Source of the DNA: Clostridia bacterium
GTDB lineage: Bacteria; Bacillota; Clostridia; Christensenellales; Borkfalkiaceae
Reading direction: 5' to 3'
Assembly (NCBI GenBank): GCA_017471785.1
Contig: JAFURP010000037.1
Span: 1-39,340 of the forward strand
Length of the DNA: 39,340 bases
Shown: piece after piece, positions 17,482 to 27,098 of the stretch
How the letters are laid out: each line of letters starts with the position of its first letter
Numbering within the stretch: position 1 is the stretch's first letter
Made by a program: the position numbers and the translations under genes
The notes under the pieces: generated by a model
The model's input: only the letters and a program-made list of their open reading frames with translations
Databases searched by the model: none
Told to the model about the DNA's origin: nothing

Positions 17482-17640
17482 TTACGCCTCTTCGTCCTCG
17501 CTAAAAGTCCCCGTAAATCCACCCCATAAATCGTGGAAATTAAAGCTCAGACCTGCATCGCCACTTGTCCTGACCATATCGTCTACGCTCAGCGGTGTTA
17601 TCAATACGGTAGGACGTTCATACGCTAACTTGTCAACCAT
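17482..17640 (-). CDS. 52-residue peptide upstream of the secreted protein
   Basis: A small ORF with an excellent GGAGG site six bases before its ATG. Its TAA is followed at once by the GGAGGG site of the next gene (12-base gap), so the two are probably translationally coupled. The N-terminal half (LAYERPTVLITPL, then DDMVRTSGD) and an aromatic/glycine-rich tail (FHDLWGGFTG, then FSEDEEA) look like the short 'Y-x-x-P-x-L' proteins of gut Clostridia. These resemble ribosomal-peptide precursors but have no known role. A similar 46-residue ORF precedes the other secreted protein at 37236. No modification enzyme is encoded nearby. Confidence 0.7.
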   Translation of the reverse strand: MVDKLAYERPTVLITPLSVDDMVRTSGDAGLSFNFHDLWGGFTGTFSEDEEA

Positions 17641-17683
17641 CTTCTTCCTCCATTTTTTTTATTTTTTAAGCTTTTCGCTTATT

Positions 17684-20600
17684 TTATTGAAGTTCCTTGG
17701 CAAGACCCTGCTCGCTAACGGAATACAACCCGTTCGTCGCGCTAATGCTTGTCGCCACATTGTAATCGGTTGGAGCAAACGCCGTTTCGCCCGTATAGCC
17801 GTCGTGCACGTAGTACGCAAACGAGAGCTTTAACTCCGTCGGATTTTCCACGCCCGTTTTCACGGTCAAATAATTCTTGTTAAAGAACGCTTCTATCGTT
17901 ACGATAGAATATTCGCCGTCCCGTACAACGTTATACGTGTATTCGATTTCGGGTATCCAGCTCGTTACAAACGGCGTACCCGACGGTGCGATAAACGCAA
18001 ACTGTGCGTTTGTATCGCTCGTATCGACGTAGCGGATTTCCAAGCTGGAATTGTTGGCGTATTCGCTCGCGCTTAAACCGTTTGCACCGCTCGTCGTCTT
18101 TTCGTACGCCACGAAATTCTTTACTTTGGCTACCGTCAACGTATATAAGCCGTCCGCGCCCATATAAGCTTTCGTGGTCATATAGCGCGCGTCGTTTGCT
18201 TGCGTGCCTGCTACCGTCAGCGTTTCGCCCGTATAGCTCGACCAATCGTCCGCGTTGCCGTCAACGTATTTTTCCGTAGGCACTAATCTCGATTGATGTA
18301 AGCCGTTTGCGTCTACCACGTAATGGTTTTGGGGACTATTTAACGAAAATTGACTCGTGAACCAGTCGTCGTCTGCATTTCTCGTTTGCATATAAGCCAC
18401 GTCGCCGTTCGTGCGCCATCTAAAGCCCACGCGGAGCACGTAGCCGTCCGCAAGCTCGCCCGTTCTTGCATTGAACAGTACTTTACCCGTACTTTCATCT
18501 TTATAATCGGACGCGCCAAGCATATAGCCGAAGGGTACGAACCCTTCAATCACCGTCGTATGCAATCCGTCGGCATCTACGCTATGGTGCATATATTGCG
18601 CGCAATTCGCGCCCCAGCTAACGCCCGTGGACGTGAAGTACGTTTCCCAACCGCCTTTCCCGTTCGTATTCGGCGACGTGCCCGTGTAAGCCGTATCGGT
18701 AACGGAGAATTTGAGCGTTAAATTCGAGCGGTCGTATCTATCCTTTTCTAAAATATTCCACTGGGAATGTTTCACCGTGGCGAAGAAATATACGCCGTCG
18801 CTACCCTTGACTGCTTTTACTTCAAAGCCTTTGCCTACCGAAGTTTCGTCCGTGCCTTCCTTTCGACCGTAAGCTACCGCGGTGACGCCGTGATAGTCCG
18901 CCCAATCGTCCGCGTTGCCGTCTATTACCCTATCGGTGGCTTTTGCGCCTACGGTAATACCCGCTTTCGTAACGTAAAATTTACCTGCGCTATCCCAAGG
19001 ATTACTTGCAAACGGATAGAATAAGTACGGTTTTGCGTCAAGACACGTATCGTCCATATTTTCCGTCGTAGACGTTGCTTCGTTGGTGGCAGGGTCTAAC
19101 ACGCCCGCGCTCAGCTCGTCGCCCGTACCGTTACAAAACGAAACGCCCACGCGAAGATCTTCCTTGCTTGTGTCTACGTTATTTTGCAAAAGCGCCAACA
19201 CGAAATCGGGAATAAAATATTCCGCCGTGATATGCTTATACGTCGTACCGTTAATCACCGTATCTTCGGCTCTCATTACGCCTTGCGTATGGCTGGAAGC
19301 GTTCCCTGCCCCGTCAAGGTGGAAGGACGTAGCGCCACCGTCTTGATTGGTAATTATCAATTCAATATGCGTATTTTTATACCAAGCGTTTTCCGTGAGA
19401 TACAATCTTTGCATAGCGTCCGTATACACGTACAGTCCGTCTTTACCACGGAGCATTTTATGCTCGATATAACGTTCTCCGTCCAAGAAGTTGATACGTT
19501 TGGTTTCGCCCTTATAGCTTGCCCAATCGTCGGCGTTTGCGTCAATCGTCTTGTCGCTTGCGCGCACGCCGATACCGTTTTTAGCGACGTAGAATTTACC
19601 TGCATAGCTCCATGGATCACCGTCTTTCATGAACCGCACCCACGGCTTTGCCGAAAGCGACGTATCCGTCGGCGTTATCGATTCGTTCTTCGCAGGGTCG
19701 AACGTATCGTCTCCAAGCTTTTCGCCCGTACCGTTTGCAAACGCGATACCCACGAGGTATTCGTCGCTCTCTACGTCAATATTATCGCCCGTCGTTTTCG
19801 CTACGCCAAACTGCAAAGCAAAATCGGGAATAAAATATTCCGCCGTGATATGCTTATACGTCGTACCGCCAATCACCGTATCCTCGGCTTTCATTACGCC
19901 TTGCGTATAAGCTTCTTTATACCCTGCGCCGTCAAGGGCATAGGAAACGCTTTTTCCCGTCTTATTATATACAAGCACTTCGATACTGGTATTTTTGTAC
20001 CAGCTATTCTCCGTCAAATATAAGTTTTGCACAGCGTCCGTATACACGTACAGCCCGTCGCTACCGCGCATCATTCTATGCTCGATATAACGCGCTCCGT
20101 CGTCATAATCCAAACGTTTCACTTCGCCCGTATAATCCGACCAATCGTCACCGTTTGCGTCAATAGACTTATCCTGCGCGTCCGCCGTATAAATTCCGTT
20201 TTGACAAAATTTTACCCACGTATCCGCGTACGACCATTGCGCAGTGCCTTGCGGTGCCCATTCCCACGTGAACTGGGACGCGTCCGTTGTATTTTCGTGA
20301 CGTTGCGCCGCAAACGCTACGTTTAAGTATTCCGGCTTACCGTCCAGCTTCAACGCTTCCCAAGGTATAAAGGTTTCCATCGTATAGCCCGTCACCATAC
20401 CGTTACCGTTTTCGTCTAAGCTTCCCCCGCGATAATCCACGGCGTAGCCAAAGCCCTGTACGGGATATCCCACGTAGCCCGTTGCCGAGCCAAGACGAAC
20501 TCCGTTACGACGAATCAACGTCGAACCGTCTACCGCTAAAACCAGCTCGTACGCACCTTCGGAAATATGCGTCATACCAGGCGTCGCAAGATACAAGCTT

Positions 20601-20995
20601 AAGCCTGTTTTTTGATGGGCTTGCAGATAGGATTCGCGATATACGTTGATAACTTCGTCGTCCATTTCCGCCATGAAATATACGCCTTTATCCGTGAAAT
20701 GCGACGTAACGCGCATTTCGCAAGGCTTCAAGTGCCCGTACATAATGGCACTGTTACCCTTGCTACCGTCGCTGAATTCGTTAATAAACCAATGGTGCTC
20801 GTCTTGCCAAAAGCCTTCTTCGGCTTTCCCGTCTAACACCACGCCTTCGTCAACGTCGCACGCGGTGATGCTTGAAGTCGGATTCACAAAGGAATATTCG
20901 CCGAAGATATCATCGTCTTTTATCATAGAGCATCCCGCCATCGTCAACGTTAATGCTCCTACGCTTAAAAGCGCGCATATCGTCTTTTTTCTCAT
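17684..20995 (-). CDS. Lipoprotein with five CBM9-like modules
   Basis: A 1103-residue lipoprotein: signal peptide with lipobox TMAGC (Cys22), then five CBM9-like modules starting near residues 45, 277, 482, 688 and 910. Modules 2-5 open with a DxNxDDWxxYxG-type motif. No catalytic pair is visible, so it probably tethers glycans at the cell surface for the neighbouring GH43 and the importer. Modules 2 and 3 are closely related even at DNA level (near-identical stretches around 19203 and 19821, 618 bases apart), showing recent internal duplication. AGGAGGCGATAAGG precedes the ATG; the gap to the GH43 stop is 14 bases. Catalytic activity in the first, most divergent module cannot be excluded. 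Confidence 0.8.
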   Translation of the reverse strand: MRKKTICALLSVGALTLTMAGCSMIKDDDIFGEYSFVNPTSSITACDVDEGVVLDGKAEEGFWQDEHHWFINEFSDGSKGNSAIMYGHLKPCEMRVTSHFTDKGVYFMAEMDDEVINVYRESYLQAHQKTGLSLYLATPGMTHISEGAYELVLAVDGSTLIRRNGVRLGSATGYVGYPVQGFGYAVDYRGGSLDENGNGMVTGYTMETFIPWEALKLDGKPEYLNVAFAAQRHENTTDASQFTWEWAPQGTAQWSYADTWVKFCQNGIYTADAQDKSIDANGDDWSDYTGEVKRLDYDDGARYIEHRMMRGSDGLYVYTDAVQNLYLTENSWYKNTSIEVLVYNKTGKSVSYALDGAGYKEAYTQGVMKAEDTVIGGTTYKHITAEYFIPDFALQFGVAKTTGDNIDVESDEYLVGIAFANGTGEKLGDDTFDPAKNESITPTDTSLSAKPWVRFMKDGDPWSYAGKFYVAKNGIGVRASDKTIDANADDWASYKGETKRINFLDGERYIEHKMLRGKDGLYVYTDAMQRLYLTENAWYKNTHIELIITNQDGGATSFHLDGAGNASSHTQGVMRAEDTVINGTTYKHITAEYFIPDFVLALLQNNVDTSKEDLRVGVSFCNGTGDELSAGVLDPATNEATSTTENMDDTCLDAKPYLFYPFASNPWDSAGKFYVTKAGITVGAKATDRVIDGNADDWADYHGVTAVAYGRKEGTDETSVGKGFEVKAVKGSDGVYFFATVKHSQWNILEKDRYDRSNLTLKFSVTDTAYTGTSPNTNGKGGWETYFTSTGVSWGANCAQYMHHSVDADGLHTTVIEGFVPFGYMLGASDYKDESTGKVLFNARTGELADGYVLRVGFRWRTNGDVAYMQTRNADDDWFTSQFSLNSPQNHYVVDANGLHQSRLVPTEKYVDGNADDWSSYTGETLTVAGTQANDARYMTTKAYMGADGLYTLTVAKVKNFVAYEKTTSGANGLSASEYANNSSLEIRYVDTSDTNAQFAFIAPSGTPFVTSWIPEIEYTYNVVRDGEYSIVTIEAFFNKNYLTVKTGVENPTELKLSFAYYVHDGYTGETAFAPTDYNVATSISATNGLYSVSEQGLAKELQ
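19203..19940. repeat. Recently duplicated CBM9-like module segment
   Basis: Two near-identical stretches of roughly 100 bases, starting near 19203 and near 19821, are offset by 618 bases (206 codons, in frame). Both encode the same IPDF-EYFIPDF region of modules 3 and 2. The offset equals one module, so unequal crossing-over could change module number. Confidence 0.65.
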
Positions 20996-21009
20996 ACCTT
21001 ATCGCCTCC

Positions 21010-23217
21010 TTATTTACCAAGCACGTAAATTTCGGAAAGTGCCACGGCTTGCGCGTTATCCATCGTGATACGGATCTCCTTTACCGAAAGCTCGTCAAAT
21101 TCCGCAATAGCCGCACCGCCGGGACGCATATATTCTTCACCTTCCACTTCTTCGTTGATATAACGCGCAACGTCAAATTGCAAGTCCTGAATAACCGCCG
21201 TTATCTTTTGCTCTTTGCCGTCGATCGTCTTTATGGCGTCAAATTCTATTTGCTCAATACTTCTAAAATGCTTTGCATAGTCGAAGGAGTTATATACCAT
21301 CAACGCGCGGAGCGTACGATAGTCGTCAAACGTCAACGTAATGGTCGTTTTGCCTTCTCCACATTCGAATTCTTGAATATATTCGTCCCAAGAAAAGAAG
21401 CGGATAACTCTATCGTTCAATAAGCCGGTATCGCTATTCTTGCCCGCCCCTTTCACCGTAATCGTTGCGTCTACGGCAATATTTTTATACTCCATATCCG
21501 GTCCGCACTTGGGCTGCAACGAATAGGTAGGTCCGTTACAATGCATAATTTCCTGCCCCTGTGCGTTCTTCGTCCATACGATAGGGTCGAAACAGCTTCC
21601 GCGTACGCCCGTACCACCTTCTCTGTTATAGTGCGAATGGTAAACGATATACAATTCTTCGTCGTATTCGACAAAGCTGTGGTGTCCGGGCCCGCCGATA
21701 TGGTCCCAATGCAATTCCGAGCCTATTACCTTACCGCCTTCTTCCAGCGATAATTTTCTAAACGGACCAAGCGGACTATTCGAAACAGCCTGTATAACGC
21801 TATAATTTTTAGACGTGTAGTTGTTGACGGATAAGGTTAAATAATACGTACCGTTTCTATAATACATAAACGGACCTTCGTTGACATTCTTTTCACTATA
21901 ATCCGTCTTGTTGTCATTCGAAAGGTCGTTGGCGGTATAGTAGCCTTTACGGGTAAGTCTCGTTAAGGTTTCCCATTTCGGCTCGTCCGTCCATTTCTCC
22001 CCCGCTTCCATACCGATAATAAAGCTGTGACCACCCAAGGTATACGCCGCCGCGTAAAAATATTTTTTACCCGTGACGGGGTCTTGATAAGGATGTATAT
22101 CGATAAGGTTTAACCCTTCCTTTTCTTCTTTCAAAAGCTGTCCGCCCGACGAAGCCGCATCCGCCATTTGCGAAGCCGTACCGTTTGTAAAATCCTGCCA
22201 AAATTCCGATTTTTTGTTTAATAAGTAAGGATATACGTCTTCCGTTCCGATAAACGGTTGGGTTATATCCAGCGTACGGCTCGTTTCGTCATAGCCGTCT
22301 TGCCCGGGTACGTTGGTATATTGCACAAAAGGTCCGCGCGGACTATCGGAAACGGCCACGTACAGCGCATACGGGAGCTGTGCCTTCATTGCGGACACGT
22401 CCGCCGCGCTTGCACAAATCGCCGTATATAACAGCGTCGTATAGTTATGCTCCAAGCTACTGCCTTGCGTATTTAACGTTGTTTTGTCGGTATCCGCCCA
22501 ATGCAGGTCTCTTTTCAAATCACGAATACTGTCCATAGTAGCGTCAATCCGTTCTTGCGTATAAACTCTACCGTCGGACGCTTCTTCATTCGGCGTAACG
22601 CTTTCTAAAAACGCTTTTCTCTCATCGATAATATTTTGTAAAATAGGCAACGCCTCTTCTTGCGTTTTTCCGGCAATAAGCGCCTCTACTTCGCTTTCTT
22701 TGCTATACCAATATTGTTTGTCCGCTTCGCTATAAAATACGACTGAATGTTTATTGTAAAGCTCCGTTTCATTCGATGCGCTACCGAATAAATAGTATTT
22801 CTTTGTCGCCTCGTCGTATATCACCTCAGGCGCCCAAAATCTACTCTCCATCCACGCGGCTTCTTCCGCTTCAAAAACCGGTCCGACCCATTCCCAGCTT
22901 CTCATATCACGACTTCTATAACATACGATACCCCTACTGACAAGACCCGACGTAGGGTACATATAAAACCAGCCGTAGTCCTTATCGTTTTCATCGTCGA
23001 TATAAATACACGTGGGGTCTGCCGTTGGAACAGGCATATCGTTGTAATAGAATAAGCTTTCGTTATAGCTCAGCTCTTCGTCGATGCAGTCGTAATAGCT
23101 TAATCTATACTTTGTACCACCCGACGATTTGCAGCCTACCAAAACGGTAAGGCTACAAATGACCGCCATAGCTACGCTTATTACTTTATTTATAAAAGAA
23201 AATTTATTTCTTTTCAT
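21010..23217 (-). CDS. GH43-like lipoprotein with C-terminal discoidin-like domain
   Basis: A 735-residue surface lipoprotein (lipobox LVGC, Cys29). The five-bladed GH43 propeller begins at MPVPTADPTCIY, where D67 is the probable general base. RFWAPEVIYDE marks a further blade and NEGPFMYYRNGTYYLT (about 446) supplies the catalytic Glu. GGPGHHSFVEYDEELYIVYHSH is a conserved GH43 blade. A helical insertion (about 165-260) is unusual. Residues ~590-735 form an F5/8-type-C-like sugar-binding domain. GH43 enzymes are usually arabinofuranosidases, xylosidases or exo-galactanases. Here extracellular debranching before import is likely. GGAG precedes the ATG. Confidence 0.85.
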   Translation of the reverse strand: MKRNKFSFINKVISVAMAVICSLTVLVGCKSSGGTKYRLSYYDCIDEELSYNESLFYYNDMPVPTADPTCIYIDDENDKDYGWFYMYPTSGLVSRGIVCYRSRDMRSWEWVGPVFEAEEAAWMESRFWAPEVIYDEATKKYYLFGSASNETELYNKHSVVFYSEADKQYWYSKESEVEALIAGKTQEEALPILQNIIDERKAFLESVTPNEEASDGRVYTQERIDATMDSIRDLKRDLHWADTDKTTLNTQGSSLEHNYTTLLYTAICASAADVSAMKAQLPYALYVAVSDSPRGPFVQYTNVPGQDGYDETSRTLDITQPFIGTEDVYPYLLNKKSEFWQDFTNGTASQMADAASSGGQLLKEEKEGLNLIDIHPYQDPVTGKKYFYAAAYTLGGHSFIIGMEAGEKWTDEPKWETLTRLTRKGYYTANDLSNDNKTDYSEKNVNEGPFMYYRNGTYYLTLSVNNYTSKNYSVIQAVSNSPLGPFRKLSLEEGGKVIGSELHWDHIGGPGHHSFVEYDEELYIVYHSHYNREGGTGVRGSCFDPIVWTKNAQGQEIMHCNGPTYSLQPKCGPDMEYKNIAVDATITVKGAGKNSDTGLLNDRVIRFFSWDEYIQEFECGEGKTTITLTFDDYRTLRALMVYNSFDYAKHFRSIEQIEFDAIKTIDGKEQKITAVIQDLQFDVARYINEEVEGEEYMRPGGAAIAEFDELSVKEIRITMDNAQAVALSEIYVLGK

Positions 23218-23233
23218 AGTATCTCCTTATCGT

Positions 23234-23264
23234 AGTCGTTTTCAACCGCGCCACGGAAACGACT
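23234..23264 (-). other. Intercistronic hairpin between permease and GH43 genes
   Basis: An 8-bp inverted repeat AGTCGTTT / AAACGACT (23234-23241 with 23257-23264), with extra inner pairing, lies in the 53-base gap right before the GH43 ribosome site. No U-tract follows; it probably tunes the expression ratio of transporter to enzymes. Confidence 0.4.
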
Positions 23265-23270
23265 GTCTTT

Positions 23271-24152
23271 TTAACCCTTCAAGCCACTACTCATTGAAAT
23301 CCCTTTCAATATGTATTTTTGTGCGAAGAAATATATAATCAACATAGGCATCATCGCCACAAACGAAGCCGCCATTTGACGGGGAACGTCATACCGGTAT
23401 ACGCTAACCAACGTTCTGAGTGCAATTTGCAAGGTATACATATCTTCGTCGATTAAGTATAAGAGCGGTCCCATATAGTTGTTATACGCACCTAAAAATC
23501 CAAGTATAAGCTGTGTAAAGAGAGCAGGTGCTGACAAAGGAATAATAATGGTGGTCAATATGCCAAATTGTCCCATACCGTCTATCTTTGCCGCTTCAAT
23601 CAATTCGTTCGGTATCCCTTTCATATATTGACGAAGGAAGAATACCGCACTGATCCCGCCGAACATACCCGGTATCATCAAGGGATACGGCGTGCCAATC
23701 CAACCGATCGTGTCGTATAAAAGTCTGGACGCCGTCATGGTAACGCACCCCGGTAGCATCATTGTCAAAAGCAAGAATTGGAATAAGGAATCTCTTCCAC
23801 GCCATTGCATTTTAGAAAAACCGTACGCCGCCATAGCCGACGAAAACATACCGATAAACAACGGCGGTAAGCTAAAGGATAAGGTATTTTTGAAGCCTAA
23901 AAACAGCGAACCGTCTTCGAATACACGCTTATATGCCAGCCACGTAACCCCTTCTTTGGGCCACCACGTAAACACAGGCTCCGCCGCTTCCGAAATATTT
24001 TTCAAACCGGACGCGAAAATGATCCAAAAGGGCACTAAAACGTATAGACTGTAAAAAATCAAGAGTGCGTAGATTACTATTTTTGCTTTTACCGTTTGCT
24101 TTTTTTGTCCTTCCACACCGTTTTGGGGAGTGGTCATTTTTTTCTTACTCAT
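23271..24152 (-). CDS. Carbohydrate ABC transporter permease (MalG-type)
   Basis: A 293-residue inner-membrane permease with about six hydrophobic segments; the first is near residues 27-50. The EAA loop that contacts the ATPase reads LIEAAKIDGMGQFGIL (about 188-203), followed by IIIPLSAPAL. It pairs with the MalF-type permease 13 bases upstream to form the import channel for oligosaccharides delivered by the binding protein. GGGAGGGG precedes the ATG. No ATP-binding subunit is encoded in the cluster, so a shared MsmX/MsmK-type ATPase elsewhere is expected. Confidence 0.93.
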   Translation of the reverse strand: MSKKKMTTPQNGVEGQKKQTVKAKIVIYALLIFYSLYVLVPFWIIFASGLKNISEAAEPVFTWWPKEGVTWLAYKRVFEDGSLFLGFKNTLSFSLPPLFIGMFSSAMAAYGFSKMQWRGRDSLFQFLLLTMMLPGCVTMTASRLLYDTIGWIGTPYPLMIPGMFGGISAVFFLRQYMKGIPNELIEAAKIDGMGQFGILTTIIIPLSAPALFTQLILGFLGAYNNYMGPLLYLIDEDMYTLQIALRTLVSVYRYDVPRQMAASFVAMMPMLIIYFFAQKYILKGISMSSGLKG

Positions 24153-24165
24153 ATTTTCCCCTCCC

Positions 24166-25176
24166 TTATACGTCGTCGTGGACCCAATATTTGCTCAGCC
24201 AAAAGTTGAGCCTTGTAAACGCCAAAATAATCAGCGTTAACACCCAAGCGGCGGCACTTGACAAGCCTAAACCGTAGTTGAACGGGTCGGAAAAGCCCAT
24301 CCAATAAATTAAGTACACCGCGCTCAACGACTCGGAATATCCTTGCTCGTTATACGGATTTCTCGTGCCGTTCGTTATAATTTGCATTTGTCCCATACAT
24401 TGCAAGCCACCGATTATATCCATTGTAAGCACGTAGAAAAGCGTCGGCGAAATAGACGGGAGCGTAATCTTAAAGAAGATTTTTGTAGGCGTTCCGCCGT
24501 CCAGCTCAGCCGCTTCAATCAACGTTTGATTGACGTTTTCCAGCGCGGCCTGGAATAATAAGCTCCCTGCCCCTGCCGACCAAGTGGACGTTAAAATGAT
24601 GATGGGCATAAACCAATCGGGAGAGCCGAAGAAATCTATCGTTTGACCGCCGGCACTTCTAATCAACGAATTGATAACACCGTACGTAGGGTCGAAAATG
24701 AATTTCCACATCATAGATACGCCTACGCTGGAGCAAACGTGCGGAATAAAGAGCACTGTACGGAAAAATTTCGTTCCCTTTACGTGACGGGTAAGCAGTA
24801 CTGCTATACCAAGGCTTAATACTAAATTCAAGGGAATACTTAAACAGTAATACAACGTTTGCTTTAACGAATGCCAAAATTCGTAACGCATTCCATGCTC
24901 GGTTTGCTCACCGAACAATACCCATTTATAATTGTCAAATCCTACGAATTCCCACTCTAAGATATCAAAAGAGTGCAATTCGGTAAAGCTCAAAAAAATA
25001 GAAAGTACAAACGGTATACCGCTAAACAACATAAATCCTACAAACGGCCAACAAGAAAACAACCAACCTTCTACGTTGCGCTTCAACTCTCTCCGTTTCC
25101 TGGATATCTCCGTCTTTGACTTCGAACGTTTTTGCAATACGCCTTGTTGCTCTTCCGATACATCTATCTCTGTCAT
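24166..25176 (-). CDS. Carbohydrate ABC transporter permease (MalF-type)
   Basis: A 336-residue permease with a charged cytoplasmic N-terminus (about 1-35), then six predicted membrane spans starting at GWLFSCWPFVGFMLFSGIPF. The EAA loop is LIEAAELDGGTPTKIFFKI (about 231-249), followed by TLPSISPTL. It forms the heterodimeric channel with the downstream permease. AGGAG precedes the ATG; 29 bases separate it from the binding-protein gene. Its N-terminal polybasic/acidic extension is longer than in MalF-like minimal permeases. Confidence 0.93.
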   Translation of the reverse strand: MTEIDVSEEQQGVLQKRSKSKTEISRKRRELKRNVEGWLFSCWPFVGFMLFSGIPFVLSIFLSFTELHSFDILEWEFVGFDNYKWVLFGEQTEHGMRYEFWHSLKQTLYYCLSIPLNLVLSLGIAVLLTRHVKGTKFFRTVLFIPHVCSSVGVSMMWKFIFDPTYGVINSLIRSAGGQTIDFFGSPDWFMPIIILTSTWSAGAGSLLFQAALENVNQTLIEAAELDGGTPTKIFFKITLPSISPTLFYVLTMDIIGGLQCMGQMQIITNGTRNPYNEQGYSESLSAVYLIYWMGFSDPFNYGLGLSSAAAWVLTLIILAFTRLNFWLSKYWVHDDV

Positions 25177-25205
25177 ATCATTCTCCTATTGTTTAGAAAT
25201 CAACG

Positions 25206-27098
25206 TTAATTTTGATAATCCTTTACCTTACCAAGCTCGCCTTCGTAGTTGCCGTAGCGTTGCACTTCTTCGTTCCCATAGACCGTATACATATCCAAGA
25301 AATCGCTCACGTCAAGCTCGCCCTTACGCACTTGTTGATTCAAAGGATTTGCCCAAGCGTCGATCCAATCCTTATTGACCATATACCACCAGTCGCCGGG
25401 CGTTTCAAATTCGATTGCCGAAACAAAGTTTTCAAGGTTTCTTACGTTGTCTTTGTCTAATTTTTGATAGAATGCGTCTACCGCTGTTTTTTGGTTGGGA
25501 ATAAAGCCGTAGCTTGCTTTAATGGCTTGCGCTTCGGCGCTTACCATCCAGCGGATAAATTTCCACGCCAAATCTTTTTTCTCGCTGCGTTCACGAATCG
25601 TCAGCGCCGTGGATTCCGAATGTCCTGCAATTTTACCGCGCTTTACCGTCTCGTCACATTGCGGGTCGGTAGGGTCTTTATATTCCTTATATTCAGGAAG
25701 AGGCGCGCTTGCCCATTCAAATTTATCTCCAACGTATTCGTTGACCACGGGAATATTCAAAGCGCGTTCCACGATCATACCGACCTTACCGCCCGTGAAA
25801 TAATTGATAGAGCTTGTCGTCGTTAATGCCGACGTAGGCGCGCAAATATTAAGAGCCTTTCCCTCTACACCCGATAAACTGCAAAAACGAATAAACGCTT
25901 CTCTTACAGACGGTAATTCCGTCAACGTACCGCTCGTCGTCGCTTCCAAAACAGACGAGCGTATACCAACCGTTGCTTCGTCGTCTACTTTACGAAGCGT
26001 CGTGCTGTTTTTCTTATAACCGCCAACGTCGTCCGATTCAATGATATCGCCTACGGCACAATCCATTTTATCCAGGAATTCCAGCGTTTCGCCCGCAACG
26101 TACGTTTTGCCTGTAATCGCCCCCGTATACGTTTTGCCTTCGCTTACAATATAGTTTGCCGAGCTATCCGCATGGCTATATGCCCACGAACCGTTACCCG
26201 ACATATCCACGATACAGTCGCCGCCAACCGACCAACCGTAGTTGAACCACCATTCCGTGTAATAACCGTAGTCGGTTGTCGTTGCCGTGTTGTATTTTTT
26301 CGTCATTAAGTGCGCAAGGTCTTCCGATTCGTCCCAATTCATAGGGATTTGATCGTTGAACACAAGCACCGTTCCGTCGGCAGGCTTTTGCCAAGTCGTG
26401 CCTTCACGATATAAATTATTATCGTTACGGAAATATCCCTTAGCAGGAACGTTTACGTTCGCAAGGGCGGGAATATCGCTCTTCTTTTTGCCGTATTTAT
26501 CCGCAATCGTGCCAGCGTTCCATTCGTCCATTTGCTCCGCGGCAACAGAAATAACGATCACTCCCACCTGGTTCATTGCGTCTCTATTATAAAAAAGGGC
26601 TGTCGGAGAAGTATCCACGGGCAAACCGTACAGATCTTCGTTATCGTCGGATATGTTTAATTCCGGATTATATCTAAAACGGGAAACGGTGCTATCCCAA
26701 ATGGAATCCACGTCTAACGAACCGTCCGCTTCGGACGCGTCCGCATACGCTTGCAAATTTGTCAGCATGCCTTGATTTGCCCATTTTTTGAAAAATCTAT
26801 CCCACGTCATAAATACGTCCGCACCCGATTTGGACGTGGAAGATTGCTCGATTAAATCCACGTACCCTTGCTCGGGCTTGTGCGTATAGCGTACGTTTAC
26901 GCCGTCAAGCTTGCCTTGACCGTTATTATAGGCGTCTACCATCGCGTTGAAGGCGTCCTTAACGGTAGCGTCGCCATAGCCCCAAAAGCGCAAGCTTTCA
27001 CTGTCGGTGCTACCGCCTGCACAGCCTGCCATCGAAGGCGCTACAAGCAACGTAGCAAGTGCCAAGCTTAAAATTCTCCGTTTTACTTTTTTGTTCAT
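25206..27098 (-). CDS. ABC transporter solute-binding lipoprotein
   Basis: 630 residues from the ATG at 27098, which has GAGGTGATATA upstream; an in-frame extension to 27143 is rejected. Signal peptide with lipobox SMAGC (Cys26). The body resembles family 1 extracellular sugar-binding proteins (LRFWGYGDATVKDAFNAMVDAYN ... ADVFMTWDRFFKKW ... YGLPVDTSPTALFYNRD, split here). It is ~200 residues longer than simple maltose-type binders, suggesting recognition of longer oligosaccharides. It is the first gene of the minus-strand operon, facing the AraC regulator across a 357-base regulatory gap. Confidence 0.92.
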   Translation of the reverse strand: MNKKVKRRILSLALATLLVAPSMAGCAGGSTDSESLRFWGYGDATVKDAFNAMVDAYNNGQGKLDGVNVRYTHKPEQGYVDLIEQSSTSKSGADVFMTWDRFFKKWANQGMLTNLQAYADASEADGSLDVDSIWDSTVSRFRYNPELNISDDNEDLYGLPVDTSPTALFYNRDAMNQVGVIVISVAAEQMDEWNAGTIADKYGKKKSDIPALANVNVPAKGYFRNDNNLYREGTTWQKPADGTVLVFNDQIPMNWDESEDLAHLMTKKYNTATTTDYGYYTEWWFNYGWSVGGDCIVDMSGNGSWAYSHADSSANYIVSEGKTYTGAITGKTYVAGETLEFLDKMDCAVGDIIESDDVGGYKKNSTTLRKVDDEATVGIRSSVLEATTSGTLTELPSVREAFIRFCSLSGVEGKALNICAPTSALTTTSSINYFTGGKVGMIVERALNIPVVNEYVGDKFEWASAPLPEYKEYKDPTDPQCDETVKRGKIAGHSESTALTIRERSEKKDLAWKFIRWMVSAEAQAIKASYGFIPNQKTAVDAFYQKLDKDNVRNLENFVSAIEFETPGDWWYMVNKDWIDAWANPLNQQVRKGELDVSDFLDMYTVYGNEEVQRYGNYEGELGKVKDYQN

